Assembly: GCA_039819065.1 (NCBI GenBank)
Contig: JBCBSS010000059.1
Coordinates: 1 to 41,282 of the forward strand
Origin: JBCBSS01 sp039819065
GTDB taxonomy: Bacteria; Bacteroidota; Bacteroidia; Cytophagales; Cyclobacteriaceae
Length of the DNA stretch: 41,282 bases
Reading direction: 5' to 3'
The notes under the pieces are model-generated. The model had not been told where the DNA came from. It was given only the letters and a program-made list of their open reading frames with translations, and ran no database searches. Made by a program: the position numbers and the translations under genes. This document shows positions 35,604 through 40,862 of the stretch, piece by piece; position 1 is the first letter of the stretch; every line of letters begins with the position of its first letter.

Positions 35604-36143
35604 GTTTGTATACTTTAGAATTAGATTTAATAATAGCCACAGCACTACGCTGAGCGTGATACTTAAAACCTTTTCAATTGACAAACTCGAGTTTACAAAG
35701 GAGGAGTTGTTGTTAAAGCTTTTTCTAATGCGGAAGCCGCTTAAAACTTTCTACTAAGTTATTTTAAGCATAATCCGTGTTCAATAAGGTAAACCACTAA
35801 ATGGTTTATTAAGCGTTTTTCCTAACCGCAGGTCATTTTTACACTTAAAATAAAATATTTTATATTTTAGATATGGCTTTTCAGATATTTGTAATCATAA
35901 CGACTTCATTGTAAATCGCTATCAATGATATGTCTATATAAGTGATATTCGCCATAAGTTGGGCTAGGGGCGTATTATATTATTTCCCGGAGATGACTTA
36001 AGGTAAAGTACTTACAGTTAAGGGTGTATGTTCAAAGAAGGTAAAACCTAAATAGATATATCAATAAATTATCGCAGAAATAGGATAAATAAGTGCTATT
36101 AGGGATTAAAATTGTCGGTATTTCGCCTGACTTATGGAGATTG
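35604..36143. other. Intergenic region upstream of the carbamoyltransferase fusion
   Basis: This 540-nt gap holds no credible gene. Besides the palindrome at 35683-35694 it contains a hairpin at 35790-35808 (TAAACCA/TGGTTTA, 5-nt loop). In the minus-strand direction this hairpin lies between the degenerate receiver gene and the fusion gene, but without a clear T-run. A promoter for the fusion is expected here, yet no exact TAnnTTTG box was found. Confidence 0.4.
35683..35694. promoter_or_regulatory. 12-nt perfect palindrome upstream of the carbamoyltransferase fusion
   Basis: AAACTCGAGTTT is a perfect palindrome 80 nt before the ATG. A homodimeric regulator could bind it, but there is no second copy nearby and it may be chance. 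Confidence 0.3.
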
Positions 36144-36527
36144 TTAGCTGGCCAAGAGCTGCCGATAATAGGTGAGAGTATTAATAATCGTATTCATTTT
36201 CTTAAAGGCTATTTCGTCTTTAACGACTATATCAAAGACATTTAAGCTGAGATATTGAATAGCTTCATCAAAATTTTGCTTTTCTGTCAATAATACTGTC
36301 TTGGTTTCAGGGCTTAAGTCTTGTATCATGTTGACCAACTCTTGATTGTCCCTAGCCGTCGCTTCAAAATCCATTATTACTAACTGTGGTTCCGCATATA
36401 GATTTGACAATAGATCTTTGTCATTTAAAAATACTTCTACATCAGTATGGCCGTTCAACTCAAAGGTGAATTTTAGATTGGCGTTATAAGCTTCACTCTC
36501 TCCCAAAACAAAAATAGCCTGATTCAT
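36144..36527 (-). CDS. Degenerate receiver-domain protein
   Basis: The protein has 127 residues with the size and beta-alpha pattern of a CheY-like receiver. The acidic pair that binds Mg is only partly kept (FVLGESEAY instead of a DD motif). A central Asp in LVIMDFEAT sits where the phosphoacceptor would be, a Thr in TVLLTEK and a Lys in DIVVKDEIAF match the other conserved positions, but the LP-x-x-D-G loop is missing. It may be a pseudo-receiver that binds partners without phosphorylation. It is monocistronic as far as can be seen: a 221-nt gap on one side and a 540-nt gap on the other. Confidence 0.8.
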   Translation of the reverse strand: MNQAIFVLGESEAYNANLKFTFELNGHTDVEVFLNDKDLLSNLYAEPQLVIMDFEATARDNQELVNMIQDLSPETKTVLLTEKQNFDEAIQYLSLNVFDIVVKDEIAFKKMNTIINTLTYYRQLLAS

Positions 36528-36680
36528 AACTGTTCGTTTAAATTGTTCTACTGATGAATTGGAATACGCTACATCTGTGCCATCTTCATGTTTCGGTTTA
36601 ACTATTTGGTTTTTAGGTATTTATATTGATTTTTAGTTCCCAAGCCATCTTGTAATAAGATACTTTTCTCAAAGTGGGAC

Positions 36681-36724
36681 AAAAAAAGACGGTCAGCGTA
36701 GGAGTGCTTAACGCCGACCGTCTT
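36681..36724 (-). terminator. Rho-independent terminator after the TPR-like lipoprotein gene
   Basis: Arms at 36686-36699 and 36711-36724 pair over 13 of 14 positions (GACGGTC core) around an 11-nt loop. On the minus strand the stem is followed by a run of Ts (complement of 36681-36687). It starts 25 nt after the stop at 36749. Confidence 0.85.
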
Positions 36725-36748
36725 ATCAATCTATAGGTCTAAAACCTG

Positions 36749-37897
36749 TTAATATCGTGCGTAGAACCTATTCACAGCCTCGGTAAGCTGAGAATAAATA
36801 GGCCGCGTAAATTCAATAAACAAATCCTGATGCTGAGGCGGTGGTACCTCTTTCTGATTGACTATTTTCTTCTGAGCATCACTCAAGGCCCTTTCGTCAC
36901 CATTAAATGAGCCCCACTCACAGAACCAAACATACTTACCATTAAACTTTTTGTGAGTCAGAACTGCGTCTGAGTTAGCATCAAACACCTGCATGCTGAG
37001 TAAGCCTTCAGAAATTACTTCTTTATGAAAGGTAGTTAACTTGGCTGTCACAGTATTAAAAGCATCTACCTTCTTACCATCAGCAAGAACAACTTGCCCC
37101 ACCTTAACACTGTCTTCGCTAGTAACTGTAATTTCTTTTTGAGTGGTGTGTGTATTACCCACTACAAAGTCATCGAAAGCAATTTTTATGATCTGATCGG
37201 CACGCTCTACATTATTATTTCGAGCCTCTACGGGCGTATAGAAACGTACAAATTCCCTTCTATTTGATTGATTGTGCAAATACTCTTCCACCTTATCCTG
37301 AAAGAACCCACCACTGAGTGTGTATCTGGTTGGTACAGGTATTTGCTCTATAATCACTTTTAAAGTGGCCTTATCCTTAGCCTCCCTTAAGAAGTCATTT
37401 ACATCCTTATAACCAGGAGAATACTTGTTGGCGGTTTGAAAGTGACGATAGGCCCGTTTGGCATCCTCTCGTGAATCCTTCAATAAAGCAGCTACGCCAG
37501 CATCATAACTTTCTTTAGCAGCACTCTCTTTGGCTTCTGCTAACTCTGTAAAATAGCTTTTGGGATTGCTGATGACTCTTTTTGCACCGGGAGAGCGTAG
37601 GATTTCTTCATACATACGATTGATTTTCTCATATGCCTGAACAGTTTCTCTCCACTTAAATGGGGCATCAGAAGCCATGCTGTTCTTAGCATCAGTCTCT
37701 AACCATTCTACCGCTAGGGGATAGCCTTCACGTAGAGTCTCGACAGACTTCTTATGACCAGGGTTTTGTCTTAGCCTATTTACGGCCTTAAGCACTGCTT
37801 CATAGTAATTGCCTCTTTCAAACGACTTCTTACCCGAAGTACATGCGCCAAGGATTGTTAAGGCAGACAATAAAAAAATAATAGTAAACTTTTTCAT
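36749..37897 (-). CDS. TPR-like lipoprotein
   Basis: The protein has 382 residues from the ATG at 37897; an in-frame TTG two codons upstream is less likely. The N-terminus is MKKFTIIFLLSALTILGAC, a lipoprotein signal with the lipidated Cys at residue 19. Residues about 25-200 are helical and resemble TPR pairs: SFERGNYYEAVLKAVNRLRQNPGH, then SYDAGVAALLKDSREDAKRAYRHFQTANKYSPGYKDV. Residues about 200-382 form a mostly beta domain. It is probably anchored in the cell envelope facing the periplasm. Function unknown; related TPR lipoproteins often act as scaffolds in envelope complexes. It is transcribed divergently from the lipoprotein SPFH gene and ends at a strong terminator. Confidence 0.88.
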   Translation of the reverse strand: MKKFTIIFLLSALTILGACTSGKKSFERGNYYEAVLKAVNRLRQNPGHKKSVETLREGYPLAVEWLETDAKNSMASDAPFKWRETVQAYEKINRMYEEILRSPGAKRVISNPKSYFTELAEAKESAAKESYDAGVAALLKDSREDAKRAYRHFQTANKYSPGYKDVNDFLREAKDKATLKVIIEQIPVPTRYTLSGGFFQDKVEEYLHNQSNRREFVRFYTPVEARNNNVERADQIIKIAFDDFVVGNTHTTQKEITVTSEDSVKVGQVVLADGKKVDAFNTVTAKLTTFHKEVISEGLLSMQVFDANSDAVLTHKKFNGKYVWFCEWGSFNGDERALSDAQKKIVNQKEVPPPQHQDLFIEFTRPIYSQLTEAVNRFYARY

Positions 37898-38436
37898 GCT
37901 CAAAAAATCTAATGTATGTCTAAATTAAAATAAAGCCTGTTAAAAGGCCAATCTAGAACCTAGTTCTAATTCAGTTTTCCGTAACCCAACTACTATACCA
38001 AAAAATACTCTCCTTGAATTAGAATTAATCTCTTTGAAGGTTCTTAATGGATTCATATGTATTTTCTATCGTTTTAATGGCTTACGAATAAAACTGTATC
38101 GTATGGTCAAACCATCCTTTGACAGGTTTTTCTTATTACCCACATCTTGAGGAAATAATGTCCAATTATCATTTTTTCACCTTTTTGCGCAACCTTTTTA
38201 CCCTTCAGACGTCTTGTATAGTATTACTATTAAGTATAAAAGTTAAATAAATAAATCATTTTGTTTACTATCTAAAAATGATAGCATAAAATCAAAAATG
38301 AAAGTATTGCTTTCATTGTTACAAGCCTGAGTTTCTAACAATACTTCTTATCGTATCCTAGGTTTGTCAATTATATACTACTGAGAACTTAACGTCTTCC
38401 TTGTGGAAGCTATCTATAAACTAAACAATTGTAATT
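37898..38436. other. Divergent promoter region between two lipoprotein genes
   Basis: This 539-nt AT-rich gap has no gene. On the plus strand, TAGGTTTG at 38359-38366 matches the TAnnTTTG -7 box and lies 70 nt before the SPFH lipoprotein ATG; the -33 box is poor (TTTC, 23 nt spacing). Inverted repeats occur at 37954-37968 (TAGAAC/GTTCTA, 3-nt loop), 38207-38214 (AGACGTCT) and 38297-38317 (AATGAAAG/CTTTCATT, 5-nt loop), the last lying just upstream of the predicted promoter. Confidence 0.45.
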
Positions 38437-39219
38437 ATGAAGAAGCAGTTAATTTTTGCAGTAGTATTAATGTTAATAATGTCAAGTTGCGCAGTAGTGA
38501 GGCAAGGAGAGGTAGGCGTGAAAAGAAAAATGGGTAAGCTTGATGATAAAGTCTATAATCCGGGAGCAGTAGGGTTTAATCCTTTCACAGCCACTGTGAT
38601 AAAAGTGCCAGTCCGTACCATGAACATGGAGATATCCTCCAATTTGCCTTCCAAAGAAGGGTTGAATGTAGCCGCTGTCATTTCCATCCTTTATAGAATA
38701 AAACCTGAAAAGGCTCCCAGTATTGTCGAAAATATCGGATTGAACTACGAGCAAGTTGTTATCAATAGTGTTTTCAGGTCAGCATCTGCTGATGTTTGTT
38801 CCCAATTCTTTGCTAAGGATATGCACACAGCTCAACGCTCAGTGATCGAAAAAGAGATTACAGACAGAATGGCCTCTGTACTAGGTGATAGAGGTTTTGA
38901 AATAGAAGCAGTACTACTTAAAACTATACAACTCCCTGCAGGCCTAGCAAGAGCGGTAGAAGAAAAGCTTGAAGCAGAGCAAGATGCCCAACGCATGAAG
39001 TTTTTGTTAGATAGAGAAAAGTTAGAAGCCGAGCGCAAGTTAGTAGAAGCTCGAGGTATTAGTGATGCTCAGAAAATAATTGCTGAAGGGTTAAGCCCAG
39101 CCATATTGAAATGGAAAAGTATCGAAGCTTTTAAAGAGCTATCGAAATCCCCTAATTCCAAAGTAATAATTACTGACGGTAAGGCTCCGATGCTCATCGA
39201 TGGAGTGCAAGGGAACTAA
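38437..39219 (+). CDS. SPFH/prohibitin-family lipoprotein
   Basis: The protein has 260 residues. The N-terminus MKKQLIFAVVLMLIMSSC is a lipoprotein signal with lipidated Cys18, in place of the transmembrane helix usual in prohibitins. Residues about 22-175 are the SPFH domain: VRQGEVGVKRKMGKL, NPGAVGFNPF, NVAAVISILYRIKPE, VVINSVFRSASADV and IQLPAGLARAVEEK. Residues about 175-215 are the Glu/Ala/Arg-rich coiled coil (EAEQDAQRMKFLLDREKLEAERKLVEARG). The tail KELSKSPNSKVIITDG is almost that of the protein at 19875-20693. Ring or oligomer formation at a membrane is expected from the family. The periplasmic or outer-membrane location is inferred from the lipobox. The gene is followed by a strong terminator. 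Confidence 0.92.
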   Translation: MKKQLIFAVVLMLIMSSCAVVRQGEVGVKRKMGKLDDKVYNPGAVGFNPFTATVIKVPVRTMNMEISSNLPSKEGLNVAAVISILYRIKPEKAPSIVENIGLNYEQVVINSVFRSASADVCSQFFAKDMHTAQRSVIEKEITDRMASVLGDRGFEIEAVLLKTIQLPAGLARAVEEKLEAEQDAQRMKFLLDREKLEAERKLVEARGISDAQKIIAEGLSPAILKWKSIEAFKELSKSPNSKVIITDGKAPMLIDGVQGN

Positions 39220-39248
39220 AGAATTGCATTGGGTAAGACAGAACTTAG

Positions 39249-39282
39249 AAAAGCAGCAGCCGAAAGGTGTGCTGCTTTTTTG
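39249..39282 (+). terminator. Rho-independent terminator of the SPFH lipoprotein gene
   Basis: AAAAGCAGCA (39249-39258) and TGCTGCTTTT (39270-39279) form a 10-bp stem with an 11-nt loop, followed by TTT. The stem begins 30 nt after the stop at 39219. Confidence 0.88.
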
Positions 39283-39293
39283 TTTAAACGGGG

Positions 39294-39350
39294 CTAACCA
39301 AAGAACATCTTATCGAATTTTTGGCCGTGTAAGACGTAAACGACGCACAT
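39294..39350 (-). pseudogene. Truncated GIY-YIG nuclease remnant (third, most decayed copy)
   Basis: Translated from the ATG at 39350, the first 18 codons read MCVVYVLHGQKFDKMFFG, aligning with MYVVYILHSEEFDKIHVG of the neighbouring copy. The next codon is TAG, where the intact copies have a Tyr codon. No further similarity is visible before the terminator of the SPFH gene. It shares the upstream CTAGAAATGAAAAAAGACACC-type region (first bases only quoted in part) with the copy at 39466-39720. It is too short for the general ORF calls. Confidence 0.78.
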
Positions 39351-39373
39351 TTTTAACCAGTAGTACTAGAAAT

Positions 39374-39400
39374 GAAAAAAGACACCGGGTAAGGTGTCTT
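39374..39400 (-). terminator. Terminator hairpin of the distal tRNA-remnant unit
   Basis: AAGACACC (39379-39386) and GGTGTCTT (39393-39400) pair around a 6-nt loop; a T-run follows on the minus strand. This is the same hairpin as after the intact tRNA-Met. Confidence 0.75.
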
Positions 39401-39408
39401 ATGTTTTA

Positions 39409-39469
39409 TAGCGAGGGGCGGACTTGAACTGCCGTCTGTCGGTTGACGGATAGGAATCCGATGCTCTAC
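39409..39469 (-). pseudogene. tRNA 3'-half remnant, distal copy
   Basis: On the minus strand it begins with the tRNA D-arm end (GTAGAGC), whose TAG is also the stop of the GIY-YIG gene. Then come CGGAT-TCCT-ATCCG, a second hairpin CCGTC/GACGG, a T-arm and the acceptor end CCTCGCT. The 5' acceptor strand GGCGAGG and most of the D-arm are missing, so no cloverleaf is possible. The T-stem is GGCAG/CCGCC, with one G-C pair exchanged for C-G and one A-C mismatch compared with the intact tRNA. Confidence 0.7.
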
Positions 39470-39720
39470 GGTTTATTGGAAAGGGTTTTATGTCTAATGA
39501 AATGCCTTCCTCTGGACGATTTAAGCTGCTTTTCTCTTATCAAAGCTTCTTTTTTGGTAGGATGCTCTTCGGTATAAACGGCTAGCCAAGGCCTAAATCC
39601 AATAGTCCAACCTTTCGCAGCTAACTCATTATGAGATCGGATTCTTTCTTCTAAATTGGAGGTATAGCCTACATGAATTTTATCGAATTCTTCAGAGTGT
39701 AGGATATAAACGACATACAT
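39466..39720 (-). CDS. Small GIY-YIG nuclease-family protein (copy A), YIG Tyr replaced by His
   Basis: An 84-residue single-domain GIY-YIG protein (UPF0213-like). The first motif is VYIL (Tyr5), and the second motif reads KIHVGYTS where KIYVGYTS is expected, so the second catalytic Tyr is His16. Arg27 in LEERIRSHN and the Glu in TKKEALIREKQLK are present, as is the RGRHFIR C-terminal motif. It matches the copy at 39842-40096 at 74 of 84 positions. It ends SNKP with a TAG supplied by the tRNA remnant. Members of the family cut DNA or are homing-like; this copy may be inactive. Confidence 0.88.
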   Translation of the reverse strand: MYVVYILHSEEFDKIHVGYTSNLEERIRSHNELAAKGWTIGFRPWLAVYTEEHPTKKEALIREKQLKSSRGRHFIRHKTLSNKP

Positions 39721-39746
39721 GTCTTAAATCATAAGATCCTAGAAAT

Positions 39747-39776
39747 GAAAAAAGACACCAAATGATAAGGTGTCTT
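39747..39776 (-). terminator. Terminator hairpin of the proximal tRNA-remnant unit
   Basis: AAGACACC (39752-39759) and GGTGTCTT (39769-39776) pair around a 9-nt loop; a T-run follows on the minus strand. Same stem as after tRNA-Met, with a slightly longer loop. Confidence 0.75.
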
Positions 39777-39784
39777 AAGTCTTG

Positions 39785-39845
39785 TAGCGAGGGGGGGACT
39801 TGAACCCCCGTCCGTCCGCTGACGGATAGGAATCCGATGCCCTAC
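39785..39845 (-). pseudogene. tRNA 3'-half remnant, proximal copy
   Basis: The last 26 nt (acceptor end and T-arm, complement of 39785-39810) are identical to those of the intact tRNA-Met. The D-arm end, the GGATTC run and the acceptor CCTCGCT are present. The anticodon part reads CGGAT-TCCT-ATCCG plus a CCGTC/GACGG hairpin, unlike the CAT arm of tRNA-Met. The 5' half of the tRNA is absent. The GIY-YIG stop TAG lies at its 5' edge. Confidence 0.75.
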
Positions 39846-40096
39846 GGTTTATTGGAAAGGATTTTATTTCTGATAAAATGCCTCCCTCTGGATGACTTAA
39901 GTTGCTTTTCTCTTATTAAAGCTTCTTTTTTGGTAGGATATTCTTCGGTATAAACGACAAGCCAAGGTCTAAATCTAATAGTCCAACCTTTCGTGGCTAA
40001 CTCATTATGAGATCGAATTCTTTCTTCTAAATTGGAGGTATAGCCTACATAGATTTTATCGAATTCTTGAGAGTATAGGATATAAACGAAATACAT
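39842..40096 (-). CDS. Small GIY-YIG nuclease-family protein (copy B), motifs intact
   Basis: An 84-residue single-domain GIY-YIG protein. All recognisable active-site residues are present: Tyr5 in VYIL, Tyr16 in KIYVGYTS, Arg27 in LEERIRSHN, and the Glu of KKEALIREKQLK, followed by SSRGRHFIRNK. It differs from copy A at ten positions, four of them Tyr/His or similar changes. It lies directly downstream of tRNA-Met and its terminator and ends with SNKP, its TAG stop belonging to the tRNA remnant. Single-domain GIY-YIG proteins cleave DNA, sometimes at structures or specific sites. The role here is unknown, but a link to duplication of the tRNA 3' end is likely. Confidence 0.92.
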   Translation of the reverse strand: MYFVYILYSQEFDKIYVGYTSNLEERIRSHNELATKGWTIRFRPWLVVYTEEYPTKKEALIREKQLKSSRGRHFIRNKILSNKP

Positions 40097-40122
40097 GTCT
40101 TAAATTAAATATCCCATAAATG

Positions 40123-40150
40123 AAAAAAGACACCAGATAAGGTGTCTTAA
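40123..40150 (-). terminator. Terminator after tRNA-Met
   Basis: AAGACACC (40127-40134) and GGTGTCTT (40141-40148) form an 8-bp stem with a 6-nt loop. On the minus strand a T-run follows. It starts about 9 nt after the tRNA 3' end. Confidence 0.85.
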
Positions 40151-40156
40151 GTCTTG

Positions 40157-40230
40157 TAGCGAGGGGGGGACTTGAACCCCCGACCTCCGGGTTATGAATC
40201 CGACGCTCTAACCAGCTGAGCTACCTCGCC
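40157..40230 (-). tRNA. tRNA-Met (anticodon CAT)
   Basis: A 74-nt cloverleaf on the minus strand. The acceptor stem is GGCGAGG/CCTCGCT with a terminal G-U pair, the D-arm is GCTC...GAGC, the anticodon loop is TTCATAA (CAT), the variable loop has 5 nt (AGGTC), and the T-arm is GGGGG-TTCAAGT-CCCCC. The CCA end is not encoded. There is one A-C mismatch at the base of the anticodon loop (31-39). The absence of three G-C pairs at the anticodon stem base and of a 1-72 mismatch argues against the initiator. It is most likely the elongator tRNA-Met; a lysidine-modified tRNA-Ile is possible. Confidence 0.93.
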
Positions 40231-40355
40231 GTCAAATAGGGCTGCAAATTTATAAATATTGATTTCTAAATACCAATGGTTTTGGGTGAATTTACTTTGT
40301 CTCTATCGAAAAAATAACATATATTCAAACACCTTAAAATAAACTACTTCATTGT

Positions 40356-40751
40356 ATGGCGAAAAACCTTTTTGTTACCGAATTCGAAATTAACGCCTCT
40401 AAAAAAATGCTATATCCCTATTTGAATACCGCTTCAGGGTTAGCCCAATGGTTCGCAGATGACGTCAACATTAATGAAGATAAGGTTTTCAATTTCATTT
40501 GGGATAATGAAGATCACCGGGCCAAAATGGCCAGCTACAGAACTAATTCTTTCGTAAAGTTTGAATTCGTATCTCAGGACGAAGGCGAAGAAATAGACCC
40601 AGCCTATTTCGAGCTGCGGCTTGATTTCAACGAACTGACCCAAACTGTCTTTTTGAGGATTACTGATTATTCAGAAATGGATGATAGTGAAGAACTTCAG
40701 GACTTATGGGCAGGTCTGGTAGATGGCTTGAAAGAAACAGTGGGAGGCTGA
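40356..40751 (+). CDS. START-like domain protein (AHSA1/SRPBCC-related, Bacteroidota type)
   Basis: The protein has 131 residues and a single small START/SRPBCC-like domain. Features include FVTEFEINASKKMLYPYLNTASGLAQWFADDV at the start and a long C-terminal helix with ELQDLWAGLVDGLKE. The acidic stretch in the middle (DEGEEIDPAYFELRLDF) fits the Bacteroidota START-like family. Such domains bind hydrophobic ligands in other families; the ligand here is unknown. It is soluble, with no signal peptide. It lies 111 nt before the LptF/LptG-family gene on the same strand, an arrangement I recall as common in this phylum. Confidence 0.88.
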   Translation: MAKNLFVTEFEINASKKMLYPYLNTASGLAQWFADDVNINEDKVFNFIWDNEDHRAKMASYRTNSFVKFEFVSQDEGEEIDPAYFELRLDFNELTQTVFLRITDYSEMDDSEELQDLWAGLVDGLKETVGG

Positions 40752-40760
40752 CAAGCGAAG

Positions 40761-40780
40761 GATAAATTTTATTTTATCCA
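40761..40780. repeat. Inverted repeat between START-like and LptF/LptG genes
   Basis: GGATAAA (40761-40767) and TTTATCC (40774-40780) form a 7-bp stem with a 6-nt loop. It lies 9 nt after the START-like stop and has no following T-run. It may be a weak terminator or mRNA-stabilising hairpin. Confidence 0.4.
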
Positions 40781-40809
40781 ACCAATGAAATCAAAAACCG
40801 ATAATTTGC

Positions 40810-40817
40810 TAATTTTG
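40810..40817 (+). promoter_or_regulatory. Possible promoter -7 box for the LptF/LptG gene
   Basis: TAATTTTG matches TAnnTTTG exactly and lies 46 nt before the ATG at 40863. No -33 TTG at a suitable distance was seen, so the support is weak. A GAGGT ribosome site lies 8 nt before the ATG. Confidence 0.3.
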
Positions 40818-40862
40818 GCGTTCTTTTTGCTGCAATCACTTAGGTGAACTGAGGTCATTAGA

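Larger units (their letters stand above)
39294..40156 (-). repeat. Three tandem GIY-YIG/tRNA-3'-fragment units downstream of tRNA-Met
   Basis: Read on the minus strand from the intact tRNA-Met, a unit of terminator hairpin, GIY-YIG gene and tRNA 3'-half remnant repeats with a period of about 370-376 bp. The start codons at 40096, 39720 and 39350 are 376 and 370 nt apart; the tRNA 3' ends at 40158, 39786 and 39410 are 372 and 376 nt apart. The third unit is cut off soon after its start codon. All three share a stretch before the ATG (TACATG on the plus strand in the first two) and the AAGACACC/GGTGTCTT hairpin. Confidence 0.85.

Noticed and set aside
35604..35684. N-terminal extension of the carbamoyltransferase fusion by 27 residues
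   Set aside because: It begins with TTG and adds a hydrophobic segment. The family start MSSYHLGINLGHN at 35603 matches the usual cytoplasmic N-terminus.
39200..39427. 75-residue plus-strand frame overlapping the end of the SPFH lipoprotein gene
   Set aside because: It covers the terminator and the decayed GIY-YIG remnant; the translation has no protein-like features.
39409..39845. Remnants as functional tRNA-Arg(CCT) or tRNA-Met genes
   Set aside because: The 5' acceptor strand and most of the D-arm are absent and the anticodon loop would be 4-6 nt, so no cloverleaf can form.
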